Below are positions 1 to 8,700 of a stretch of 34,207 nucleotides of DNA, one piece after another. The number at the start of each line of letters is the position of its first letter. Position 1 is the first letter of the stretch. Location: assembly GCF_039541075.1 (NCBI RefSeq), contig NZ_BAABFN010000009.1, positions 1 to 34,207 on the forward strand, given 5' to 3'. Both the position numbers and the translations under genes were made by a program. The DNA is from Compostibacter hankyongensis (lineage in GTDB: Bacteria; Bacteroidota; Bacteroidia; Chitinophagales; Chitinophagaceae). The notes beneath the pieces were generated by a model. It saw only the letters and a list, made by a program, of their open reading frames with translations, was not told the origin of the DNA and made no database searches.

Positions 1-1634
1 GTCCTCACCGTGGGCGTAGTAGCAGCCGGGTCTATCTCGGCGACAAACTCATCTCCGGCGCCGCTGCTGAAGCTGCCCCCGGCATCGGCGGCGAAGGTGA
101 TGCTGTTGCGCGCTTTATAAACAGAAATACCGGGATCCCGGTGATTGACCACCAGGTCCTGGATAGGGTCTCCGCTCTGGGTCACCGTGACGCTACTGGT
201 ACTTACGGCATTATCGACGTCTGCCTGCAGCTGGGTCACTGTTTTGGACGTGTTATACAGGGTGCTTAGGACAGGCCGGTCCAGCTCATCATAGAGTGTA
301 CCGGTCCATTGCGGCGTAGAGCGCGCCGCCTGATTGCCGTCCTGGGTAAAGACCAGCCGGTCCCGGCTGTCGTAGATCATCTGCAGAGGCTCTTGACCGG
401 GCGCTTTCTTCCAGACCAACCGCTTTTTATCATCATAATTATACTGGAAGCATTGCTCATTCAATATGTCGGTACCGGTGGCGCCGGCAAAAGACCAGCT
501 GTGGCCCATCAGGTAATTCACGGCTTCGGGCTGCAGGTTGTAACGGAGCAGGCCGAAATCGTCATACACGCTGTAGGTGCAGATCCAGCCGTTATGACCG
601 GTAGCCGGGCTGTTGCTGAGCTGGATCTTTTTCAGGATCAGCCGTCCGGCCTTGTCGGTATAGGTAATTATCTTTTTGCCATTTTCGTCGGTATAGGTGG
701 ATTTGTAGAGACTATTTGCTGCGTAAGTTCCCGTATGCAGGGGAGCATGCCCCTGCACATAATCCACTGAAAAGATCTGCACGCTGTCGGCGGCGCTGTT
801 CATATCATCGTCCGCTGAATTTCCCGGTGCAGCGGCCCAGGAGGTACCGGGTTCTTTTACGTTCAGCATGCGGTTCAGGGGACTGTTGTCGTAAGTGATA
901 TTATTATAAGCCGCGGTTTCGTTGTACACATTGGTATAATACTGGGGCTGTGCGGTAGGCGCATCCGTCTTGTACTTGCCGGGATTGGCAGTGGTGGTAT
1001 AGGGCAGGTATTGTTTGGGTTGTCTGCCGTAAGGATCATACACGAAGAACTGCACCCTATCGCCCCAGGTGGTCCCGGAGGCAGGCGTGGCGGTTCCCCT
1101 GCCGACCTTTTGCAGCGGCCGTCCGAGACCGTCCAGGTAGGTGGTGGTCTGCTGCTTTTGACCGATGGGCAGCTGGTCTATGGCCTGCCAGGTGTCGGCA
1201 GCCGTGGTCTGGATATCGTGCTCCCGGATATAGTTGATATCCTCCCAGCTTGCCGAGACCACGGTTATCTTGATGGTATTGGAATACAGATCTCCCAACG
1301 TGGCGCTGTGGGTTTTCCGGCGGTAGTAGGTCGTCTGGCTGAGCGGCGATGAGATGGTATAGCTCGTTTGCGTCGCTCCCGAAATAGCGGTAAATCCGGT
1401 GGTAGGAGAAGCGCTGGAATACCATTGATAGGTAAGGCCGGTATTGGGGATGGCGGCCGGATGGAGCTCGGTCAGCTGACCGGGCGCCTGGGTATAGGAG
1501 AAGTTATATTGGCCCGATACGGTGCCGATGGCATGGCTGGGATTCCATTGCTGCTGGGCGATGGATGACCGCACTCCGCCCATTATACATAAGGATACAA
1601 TCCAAGCAAAGCGAAAAATTTTACAGCATCTCAT
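1..1634 (-). CDS. DUF6443 / RHS-type exported protein (3' end outside window)
   Basis: The reading frame is open from an ATG at 1634 to the left edge (544 codons, no stop), so the C-terminus is missing. Residues 1-27 form a signal peptide ending SSIAQ. Residues about 35-125 look like an Ig/PKD-like beta domain (TYQWYSS, TTYYRR). From about residue 128 the text WEDINYIREHDI followed by TTYLDGLGRPLQ is typical of DUF6443, the N-terminal domain of many Bacteroidota RHS/YD-repeat proteins. Later stretches such as YDPYGRQPKQYLPY and YDSRDRLVFTQDGN are YD-like repeats. The start lies 12 bp after the stop of the 1522-aa gene, so the two are almost certainly cotranscribed. By family knowledge the unseen C-terminus should hold the RHS core and possibly a variable tip. 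Product class is fairly sure; function is unknown. Confidence 0.85.
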   Translation of the reverse strand, partial: MRCCKIFRFAWIVSLCIMGGVRSSIAQQQWNPSHAIGTVSGQYNFSYTQAPGQLTELHPAAIPNTGLTYQWYSSASPTTGFTAISGATQTSYTISSPLSQTTYYRRKTHSATLGDLYSNTIKITVVSASWEDINYIREHDIQTTAADTWQAIDQLPIGQKQQTTTYLDGLGRPLQKVGRGTATPASGTTWGDRVQFFVYDPYGRQPKQYLPYTTTANPGKYKTDAPTAQPQYYTNVYNETAAYNNITYDNSPLNRMLNVKEPGTSWAAAPGNSADDDMNSAADSVQIFSVDYVQGHAPLHTGTYAANSLYKSTYTDENGKKIITYTDKAGRLILKKIQLSNSPATGHNGWICTYSVYDDFGLLRYNLQPEAVNYLMGHSWSFAGATGTDILNEQCFQYNYDDKKRLVWKKAPGQEPLQMIYDSRDRLVFTQDGNQAARSTPQWTGTLYDELDRPVLSTLYNTSKTVTQLQADVDNAVSTSSVTVTQSGDPIQDLVVNHRDPGISVYKARNSITFAADAGGSFSSGAGDEFVAEIDPAATTPTVR

Positions 1635-1646
1635 TGGAAATTGTTT

Positions 1647-4600
1647 TTAATCACTGACAGAATAAGATCCGAATAAAGTAACTGATCCCGTAGGAATAGG
1701 TCCTGCATACACATCCAGGTCCACGTTTCCGTTTGTGTAGATTGTAAGGTGAAAGGTAGTGGAGCCAGATACGAATGATAAGATGCGGTTTGACATGGGA
1801 AAACAACAGCTGCTGTTTAGATGACCTACATGACAGTACCTGCCTCCTGGATACCTAAATGCCCAGTCAAAATGGACGCTCCCTTGGAAAAGAGAGACCT
1901 CATTTTCTGAATAAGCTGGTATGTCATCATCATATGTGAAACCCGGGATGCATTCCGGGCAGGAGTCATCAAGTCCCATATCAAAATATTGAGATTGATT
2001 GTAGGTTGGACTATTGGGATTTTGATCGGTCATCGATAAGAATTTATGCTGTTCATCTCCCACAGTACCACAGTAGGAAGGGCTATCGTCGTCTCCTTCC
2101 CAGTCCGGGCTGGAATCGAATACGCAGGCCCTGTTCAGTGAATCATTGGCAAAAGCCTGGGCATTCGCATCGGCTTCTTCCTGGGCCTGCCGCTGGGCGT
2201 CGGCCTGATTGATATAGGAGGAATACCGGCCTGCCGGTACGGTGTAGGCTACCAGACCGCCTTTTTCGCCCGGATCGCAGGTTTCAGTGGAATCCGATAC
2301 CGTAAGGGCGGTGTTATAATAGATAGGGATACAGGAGCTGTTGGCATTGGTCTGAGCCTGGCCATTGGTCAGCATCTCGATCTCTGCCAGGATATCCGCC
2401 TCAGCCTGGCTTCTGGTGGAGGAATACTTGTTGGCCGGTACGGTATAGACAAAAACGTTAGTATCCGGCGCCGTGCCTGCGCTACAATTGGATTTCCTGA
2501 AGACTTCAGACAAGGCATGGTTATAATAAATCCCCGGACAACCGTTTTGCTTGGCTTCGGATACGTTATTGTACTCGTACATCTTCAGCGTTTCCTTCTT
2601 TTCATCCTTGACAAAGCGCATCCTGCCCAGGTTGTCGTATTCGTAATAGGTGATCCGGTTATTCTGATCACATTCGGATGTCTTTCCGATAAGCGGATCA
2701 TAGGTGGTGGTGCTCATCCGTGCCTGCTGGGGGTACAACCTCAGCTCGTCGATGCGGGTGGTCCCCGTGACCGTTACCGAAGCCGTTCCCTGTGCAATCT
2801 GATATTCGTAATAGGTAAAGCCGTTATAGGTGGGACCGGATTTGGCCAGGGTGGCGCCACCCGATACCGTGATCCCGCTACCGGCCGACCAGAACGAGAG
2901 GGTATAAGGCTTGGCGGTATTGAGGGTAGCCTTTAGGCTTTTACCGGCGGAAAGCGTCATGCTGCGGCTGCCGGTAATGGCGCTCGTAGCATAGGACGCC
3001 GTTCCGGTAAGCGCCCATCCGCCCAGACCCGTATCCTCAAAGCTGGTATAGGCGGGCTTGTCGGTGACCGGGTTGGCATTGATCACATCGGCGATCACAT
3101 ATTTGTCGTTATAGCCATAGATATGACTGACCGTATGCATACCTTCGTCCTGCTCTCCGATCCGGTTACCCTGGGCATCATAGGTAAAGGTGCCGGTTAC
3201 TTTATAGGCGGAGAGATCAGTACCGGGACCATCGTAAAGCGTCATGTTCCCTGCAGGCTGGGCAAACCGCTGGTCTAGCATTCGGGCGGGTTTTATATCC
3301 CCGTTGGACAGCTGGGCATATTCGGTTACCTGTTCTCCCAAATATTTAAGGGATGTAGTCCCTGGCTTCTCAACAGAGGTGATTGTTTCCACTGGTACAG
3401 AGACGATGTTATGTGCAGTGAGCGTATTTAGCGCACCCGAAAAGAAATCACTGTTGTAACGGATATCTTTATAGTATACGTCGCCATTGCTTTGTTGCGC
3501 GGCTATTTTCCGAACTTCATAATTATAATCCGCGTTATATAGATATGCCGTATAAGTCTGAATAAACTTTGAGGCGTCTGTTTTCCGGTATACTCTTTCA
3601 TACGTGGTGTCCAGTTCAAATCTTCCCGTGTATACGGGATAAATATCGACGCCCAAAAGTGTTGAAGGTGCCAAATGGTAATCATTATAATAGAGTAATG
3701 AATCCCCATAGCCGCCATCTCCGGGATGCTGGGAGGCAATGGTCCAATAGGCATCCCGTTTGGAGGAAGTGCTTCGCACTTCACATTTGCAGGACAGCAG
3801 AGAGTCATAAGGCAAGGTCGCCGCCGGTCGAAAATTACCGCCGGTTGAATGATTGATAGGATGGTGGGTCTGTATAGCCGCCCTGGCATAGCTCATATTA
3901 TAAACATCTTCCGTTTGCCGGACCATATGTCCTGCGGCATCATAAACCGTGATCAGCTTGGGCAGGCCGTAGGCCCAGGGGGCAAACCTTTGCTTGCTGG
4001 AAAATACCTTGTTTGAATCTGCGGGGCACCACAGGGGATAATCATCCGGGCTGGTAAAGGTCTGTACGGTCTTTCCCGCGCCACCGTCGCCCTGAACGAT
4101 CTCCACCCGCTTGAACTGCGCCGGGAGGGGGTTTACATTGTTGAGATCCGTATTATAATAGGATGTATAGGTTGCATCATGCGAATTGCTGCCGAAACAG
4201 GTAAGACCGACACTCGCGACGACACTGATGACGTCCACAATAACGGCTCCGGCTCCCGACCCGAAGGCGATATAATGGGCCACATCCATCACTTCAGAAA
4301 CTGCGCCGGCCGCACCCAGCACAGGAGTGAGCGCCGACATCGTGTTCTGCCACTTCGTGGGATCTATAGATTGATACTGCGACAGGATGCCAGGGTACTG
4401 GTAGTCCCAATAGCAGGAAGGTCCGTTCCAGGTAATGTGGAATCTTCTTTTTTCGGGATTATAGTAGGTCTTCAGCACGGTTTTGTTGACCGGCTGCTCC
4501 AGTCCCCAGAGCGAAGAGGTGCCGCCGCTGTTCATCACGTAGTTGTAATGGGTGACCAGCGGGTTATCGCAGTCGTATTGCTGTCCGTCCGTCGCCTGGG

Positions 4601-6215
4601 TCTGGGAAACATGTACGCCACCTACCGATTGGTCCGCCCCTCCGGCTGTAAAGGTTCCCTTGTTCTGGGTGTATTCATAGCTCATCGTACCGCCGGTAGG
4701 GTAAATGATCTGTTTGAGCAAGCCGTTCTTGGCATATCCCGCCTTAGGGTTCAGCACCGGCAGCGCAACCCCGTTTTTCAGAAAGCAAAGTCCTTTCAGC
4801 TGGTTGAAGTTGAGCCGGCTGATATCGACATTCAGGGGTACAGCCGCACCGTTATAGGCTACGCTGGCGCTGCCGTTATAATAGCCCCAGATATCCCGGG
4901 CATAGAAAAAGGGCGGCGGCACGAAATCATCCGCATTATTTGACCCCAAATAGTAATCAAAGCGATATGGTGAAGAAGATTCTTTGAGGTCCACCCCTAT
5001 CTTTTCCACCGATTGAAGGCAGAGGCGGGCCACGCTTTTTTCATAATCAGAAACCGGTGTGCCATACCGGTTTCTGATAAAATAGCTGGTCTTCAGCTGA
5101 TACTCCGAAAGATACCGGTTCTGGTATTTGATGTCTACCGAAGACAAGGCATGCTCCCCGGGCATATCCGCCCGTTCGGCTGCATTATAAGTAAAGGTAG
5201 CCGTATGTCCGTCGGGATAGCTGATCGATGCGATATCCTGGGTTTGGGTCACTGTGTTTCTATAAGAAACGATTACATACTCTTTATCCGGGTGATTGTA
5301 GGTAATGCTTATGCCGGTACGGCTGTTTATGGTATGCAGGTTATAATTGAAAAGTATGCTTCTTCCGGTCAGCGGATCTTCTATTTCGGAGAGGTACCAG
5401 TTGTTGATGATCCAGGGGTTGACATAATTCGGATTGGGAAACCCGGTCTGGTAATAGATAAACCCGTTTTTGAATTTGGGTTGCTTTAATGCGACGGTGG
5501 CATTTTTATCACAAAAGCCCTGCTCCATTACCTTGGACATCCCGTGTTTCGTGAATTTATAGATCAGCCCGTCCACATCCTGGATGGTAAAGGAGGTAAT
5601 GACGGTACGAATACCGGTCTGGCTGCCATCGGACAAGGTGGTATCCCGCTGAAAAGATATTTTCATTTTGGTATCACCCAGCGGATGTCCCATATCACCG
5701 TAGCTGCTGTCCACCACGAACATGCCGGACTTGCCGTTGAACTGGAAGGAGAAGTAATCCAGCTCCCGGTCTTCGGCAATGAGATTATGCTCCCGGTAAA
5801 GCCGGTTCTTGGCATGATATATCGGATAGGTGGTCATGGCCTCCGGACAGCCCTGCTTCGCCGGCACGGTAGCATACAGGTAACCCGGGGGATATTTCGA
5901 CAGGTCGTTGTCCTGATCTGCAATTCCTCTTTTGGGACGGGGCCACTGATCGTCCGGCTCGCCGACCTGCATGCGGGTGATCACCCCTCCGGCAATGAGG
6001 TTCCAACCCTGACCGGCATTGGAGGCGATCTCTTCCACCTTCAGGCCGTTACCGGAATTGTAGTTCAGCGCAATGATCGAAGTAAGACGGCTCTTGTCGT
6101 CCTGCCAGTTGAACATGGGTAAGCTGAACACGGCACTGCCCGTTTGCAGGTTCACCTGCGCATGGGCTCCCGTCATCAACAAGGTCAATAAAATGATCCC
6201 GAGTAAACGTTTCAT
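1647..6215 (-). CDS. Giant exported YD/RHS-like protein with two DUF5977 modules
   Basis: This 1522-aa protein has a signal peptide (residues 1-19, cut near AHAQ). The N-terminal part (about 20-100; FSLPMFNWQDD, LNYNSGNGLKV, GQGWNLIAGG) is typical of the exported SpvB/RHS-like proteins that precede DUF6443 genes in Chitinophagaceae. Residues about 630-675 are unusually hydrophobic and rich in Gly, Ala and Val. A jelly-roll-like stretch around 1045-1160 (YTSFEDTGLGGWALTG) resembles a carbohydrate-binding fold. YD-like repeats follow (YYEYDNLGRMRFVKD). Two tandem DUF5977 modules occupy about 1228-1294 and 1295-1363, each with YYN, a Cys, YTVPA..YSS and a closing Cys. The last 160 residues are Cys-rich and unassigned. 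No canonical RHS core or toxin motif is recognisable. It sits 41 bp after the coiled-coil/barrel gene and 12 bp before the DUF6443 gene. GC varies strongly along the gene. Confidence 0.9.
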   Translation of the reverse strand: MKRLLGIILLTLLMTGAHAQVNLQTGSAVFSLPMFNWQDDKSRLTSIIALNYNSGNGLKVEEIASNAGQGWNLIAGGVITRMQVGEPDDQWPRPKRGIADQDNDLSKYPPGYLYATVPAKQGCPEAMTTYPIYHAKNRLYREHNLIAEDRELDYFSFQFNGKSGMFVVDSSYGDMGHPLGDTKMKISFQRDTTLSDGSQTGIRTVITSFTIQDVDGLIYKFTKHGMSKVMEQGFCDKNATVALKQPKFKNGFIYYQTGFPNPNYVNPWIINNWYLSEIEDPLTGRSILFNYNLHTINSRTGISITYNHPDKEYVIVSYRNTVTQTQDIASISYPDGHTATFTYNAAERADMPGEHALSSVDIKYQNRYLSEYQLKTSYFIRNRYGTPVSDYEKSVARLCLQSVEKIGVDLKESSSPYRFDYYLGSNNADDFVPPPFFYARDIWGYYNGSASVAYNGAAVPLNVDISRLNFNQLKGLCFLKNGVALPVLNPKAGYAKNGLLKQIIYPTGGTMSYEYTQNKGTFTAGGADQSVGGVHVSQTQATDGQQYDCDNPLVTHYNYVMNSGGTSSLWGLEQPVNKTVLKTYYNPEKRRFHITWNGPSCYWDYQYPGILSQYQSIDPTKWQNTMSALTPVLGAAGAVSEVMDVAHYIAFGSGAGAVIVDVISVVASVGLTCFGSNSHDATYTSYYNTDLNNVNPLPAQFKRVEIVQGDGGAGKTVQTFTSPDDYPLWCPADSNKVFSSKQRFAPWAYGLPKLITVYDAAGHMVRQTEDVYNMSYARAAIQTHHPINHSTGGNFRPAATLPYDSLLSCKCEVRSTSSKRDAYWTIASQHPGDGGYGDSLLYYNDYHLAPSTLLGVDIYPVYTGRFELDTTYERVYRKTDASKFIQTYTAYLYNADYNYEVRKIAAQQSNGDVYYKDIRYNSDFFSGALNTLTAHNIVSVPVETITSVEKPGTTSLKYLGEQVTEYAQLSNGDIKPARMLDQRFAQPAGNMTLYDGPGTDLSAYKVTGTFTYDAQGNRIGEQDEGMHTVSHIYGYNDKYVIADVINANPVTDKPAYTSFEDTGLGGWALTGTASYATSAITGSRSMTLSAGKSLKATLNTAKPYTLSFWSAGSGITVSGGATLAKSGPTYNGFTYYEYQIAQGTASVTVTGTTRIDELRLYPQQARMSTTTYDPLIGKTSECDQNNRITYYEYDNLGRMRFVKDEKKETLKMYEYNNVSEAKQNGCPGIYYNHALSEVFRKSNCSAGTAPDTNVFVYTVPANKYSSTRSQAEADILAEIEMLTNGQAQTNANSSCIPIYYNTALTVSDSTETCDPGEKGGLVAYTVPAGRYSSYINQADAQRQAQEEADANAQAFANDSLNRACVFDSSPDWEGDDDSPSYCGTVGDEQHKFLSMTDQNPNSPTYNQSQYFDMGLDDSCPECIPGFTYDDDIPAYSENEVSLFQGSVHFDWAFRYPGGRYCHVGHLNSSCCFPMSNRILSFVSGSTTFHLTIYTNGNVDLDVYAGPIPTGSVTLFGSYSVSD

Positions 6216-6256
6216 CCGTTAATGTTTTTATCTTTTTATTTGCGCAATTCTCATTT

Positions 6257-7843
6257 TTAAAACTCATACCCCATCCTGAACAGTATCGGCGGGGTGGCGG
6301 GGGTGTGCTGGTTGTGCAGGAAGTCGTACAGCAGCATCAGGGTGCCTTTCAGCTTGCTCGAGACCCGGTACTTCTTCTCCAGCCCGATCAGGGCGCTGCC
6401 CGTCCAGCCGTTCAGGCTCTTCAGGGCCGGGACATCAGGTTGGGTTTTCAGATAGTTCAGCTCGGCTCCGCCGTTGACGTAAAAAGTGCCCTTCAGCTTG
6501 TAGTCTAGGAAGGACCGGAGGCCGGCTCCCTGGGCGGTGAAATGTATCTTTTGGATGCTGCTGCCCCAGCCCAGCTTGAAGGAGGCCCCGACACCGGCGC
6601 TGCCGTTCTTTGAGAACTTGTAGGCCACCTGCCCGGCCACATCGCTGGTCGTCGGGTACCCGCTGGTGGATTTGGCAAACTGGACATTGCCGCCGAAGGC
6701 CAGCCGCTGGAAGAAGGTCTTTGATTTCAGCTCTTTGGGCTGGAAGTTGGGCATCTCGGCTGTACTGCCGCCGCCGGGCAGCTTGTTTTTGAGGTCCCGG
6801 AGCTTTTCTTTGGCCTGCTGCATTTGTTGGGAGATCTGCTGTCGTCCTCCGGGTCCGGCTCCGTCCAGGCGCTGCTGCAGCTCCCGGGCCACCATTTCCC
6901 GGGTCTGCAGACCGGTCAGGTCGGGGGTAGCGCCGGAGGGGGTGATCCCCGTGCCCGGCAGGTTGAACAGTCCGGCCAGGGCGGAGTGCTTTTTCATGAA
7001 GTCCCGGAACGCGGGGATCTTTTGCACCAGGGCCAGGGCTTCGGCTTCGGCCTTTTGTTTATCGGAGAACAGCTCCTTGTAGTTTTTGAGCCGGGCGGCA
7101 TAGTAATAGGCTTCTTTGTTGAGCTTAAGGAGGTCTTTTTGGAGAAAGCCGTATGGGGAGGAGTTGCCGTTGCCGAGGTTCCCCAGGCTACCCAGCTGGT
7201 CCAGGAGCTGCTGCTGCCGCTGCTGGAGGTAGGTTTGGAGCTGAGCGGCCTGGTCCAGCTGTTGCCGGGCCGTTTGTACCCGGTCCAGGGAGCCCTGCAG
7301 CTGGTCCTGTATCCCCTTGGCCTGGCTGAGATAGCCTTTTCCTTTGCCCCGGAGAAAGCCCAGGGCGTTTTTGAGGGTATCCAGGTAGGGAAAGTAGCTG
7401 TGGGTCGCGGCGGAGAACTTGCCCCCGGTGAGCTGGTTGATCTTCGAGGCCAGGGCCCCGGCTTTGCCGGTCCGGGCGGCCAGCTTACCCTGCAGGGCGC
7501 CGGGCAGCCGGCTGAGCTTATCGGCTTGTTTCGTAAAGAGGTTGTTTGCCGCCAGGGAGTCGACCCGGGAGAGCTTATCATAGAGCTTCGCCTGGGTGCG
7601 GGAGAAGCGGCGGAGCGCTTTTTCGGAAGCCCGGTTCAGCCGCCGTTGCAGTCGGGCGGTCTTGGCATTGATCTGGGTCAGCGCGCGGGCGGGCAGTTGC
7701 TGCAGAGCAGGCGAAGGGTGAAAGGTTAAAGGTAAAGGGCCGCCGGGGCTATCGGCAGGGACGGTGCCGGTATCCACAGCTTGGGCCCGCAGCGTCAGGG
7801 GCAGCGTGGCCGTCAGCAAGAGGATGGTAAAAAGTGTTTTCAC
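6257..7843 (-). CDS. Exported coiled-coil protein with beta-barrel-like C-terminus
   Basis: The 528-aa protein starts at a GTG (7843); an in-frame TAA lies 12 nt upstream and no other early start exists. Residues 1-20 are a signal peptide (LTLRAQA). Residues about 50-290 are rich in Gln, Lys, Leu and Ala with long helices, probably coiled coil (QQLDQAAQLQTYLQQRQQQL). A second helical stretch lies near 315-360. Residues about 375-528 alternate polar and hydrophobic in short strands with many Gly and aromatics and end in GYEF, as outer-membrane beta-barrels do. I recognise no named family. It lies 20 bp after a fibre-like gene and 41 bp before the giant RHS-like gene, so an outer-membrane anchor or export partner for that protein is a reasonable inference. 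Residues 35-44 are encoded by a heptamer repeat array found elsewhere between genes. Confidence 0.85.
   Translation of the reverse strand: MKTLFTILLLTATLPLTLRAQAVDTGTVPADSPGGPLPLTFHPSPALQQLPARALTQINAKTARLQRRLNRASEKALRRFSRTQAKLYDKLSRVDSLAANNLFTKQADKLSRLPGALQGKLAARTGKAGALASKINQLTGGKFSAATHSYFPYLDTLKNALGFLRGKGKGYLSQAKGIQDQLQGSLDRVQTARQQLDQAAQLQTYLQQRQQQLLDQLGSLGNLGNGNSSPYGFLQKDLLKLNKEAYYYAARLKNYKELFSDKQKAEAEALALVQKIPAFRDFMKKHSALAGLFNLPGTGITPSGATPDLTGLQTREMVARELQQRLDGAGPGGRQQISQQMQQAKEKLRDLKNKLPGGGSTAEMPNFQPKELKSKTFFQRLAFGGNVQFAKSTSGYPTTSDVAGQVAYKFSKNGSAGVGASFKLGWGSSIQKIHFTAQGAGLRSFLDYKLKGTFYVNGGAELNYLKTQPDVPALKSLNGWTGSALIGLEKKYRVSSKLKGTLMLLYDFLHNQHTPATPPILFRMGYEF
7712..7739 (-). repeat. Heptamer array 4, inside a coding region
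   Basis: On the minus strand the units read CCCTTTA, CCTTTAA, CCTTTCA and CCCTTCG. They encode residues 35-44 of the coiled-coil/beta-barrel protein, just behind its signal peptide. The AATGCC flank of the intergenic arrays is absent. Confidence 0.65.
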
Positions 7844-7863
7844 GGTCTTACATTAAAAATGCG

Positions 7864-8700
7864 TCATCGGGTCAGTTTTTCTTCCAGGGTTTTTAAGCGG
7901 GCCTCCTGCGCTTTGACCACCGCCGAAAGCCGGTCGAGCAGCTGCTGCTGGGTTTGCAGTTGAGATTGCTGGGCTGTATTCTGGTCGCACAGCTTTTCCA
8001 GCTGAACGGCTTGCTTTTGCAGCAAATCTTGTTGTCGTTGAGTAGTCGCCTGCTGAACGGAAAGCCGCTTATCCTGATCTATGGTATACAAGGTCAGCTC
8101 CTCGATCTTCTGCAGCAGCTTTACCTGGTTATCGCCCAGGTCCAGCCCTTCTGCCTGCATTTTATAGGCGGGAGTAATATCCGGAAGATGTCGGTGCTTT
8201 TGTATATAGTCTTCCACCTTGCTCAGTTCCGGCAGATGATAGGCAGAATCGAACACGAAGTCCGCCCCCGTCGTATTGACCACCACCTTGTTGGCTCGTA
8301 CATTCCCATTCACATCGAGCTTATAGGAGGTGTTAGTCTGGGAGGTTTTGCCGATCAATACGTTACCCAAAGTATCCTGGAGTACGAACCGCCGCCAGGG
8401 CATCCATCTGTTATTATTAGTATCCCATTGTCTAAAAACCATCTCTCCGTAGGGATATTTAGTCGTACACAGTTCAAAGTTGCGGGTGAGGCCGTTACCG
8501 TTTACCGTCAGCTTGGTGCCATAAAAATATTTCCAGTTCTTTTGGTTAGTAGCTCCGGGGCCACTTTGATATAGTATACCATGAGGTATATCCGCTATGC
8601 TGGTCGTTTCATCATACGTGATTTGTGCCGGCGAGGTGACAGAAACAAACAGCAACAAGGGCAGTAGACAGAACCATTTCGGGTAAATCTTATTTTTCAT
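7864..8700 (-). CDS. Exported fibre-tail-like protein (paralogue 2)
   Basis: The 278-aa protein has a signal peptide (residues about 1-25, SVTSPAQ). The C-terminal half carries the motif set common in Bacteroidota fibre/tail-like exported proteins: YKLDVNGNVRANKVVV, GADFVFDSAYHL, VEDYIQKHRHLPDI, and GDNQVKLLQKIEELTLY. The last 80 residues are a Gln-rich coiled coil ending LKTLEEKLTR. The first 11 bp of the gene overlap the end of the upstream gene (ATGAAAAATAA), which implies translational coupling. It is a diverged copy of the neighbour at 8690-9853: the shared block is nearly identical in protein and about 80% in DNA by eye. Trimeric fibre formation is inferred from the coiled coil; the partner is unknown. 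Confidence 0.88.
   Translation of the reverse strand: MKNKIYPKWFCLLPLLLFVSVTSPAQITYDETTSIADIPHGILYQSGPGATNQKNWKYFYGTKLTVNGNGLTRNFELCTTKYPYGEMVFRQWDTNNNRWMPWRRFVLQDTLGNVLIGKTSQTNTSYKLDVNGNVRANKVVVNTTGADFVFDSAYHLPELSKVEDYIQKHRHLPDITPAYKMQAEGLDLGDNQVKLLQKIEELTLYTIDQDKRLSVQQATTQRQQDLLQKQAVQLEKLCDQNTAQQSQLQTQQQLLDRLSAVVKAQEARLKTLEEKLTR

Noticed and set aside
1647..2130. C-terminal tail of the 1522-aa protein as a toxin domain
   Set aside because: No nuclease, deaminase, ADP-ribosyltransferase or peptidase motif is recognisable, and no small immunity gene follows; the next gene is another large exported protein.
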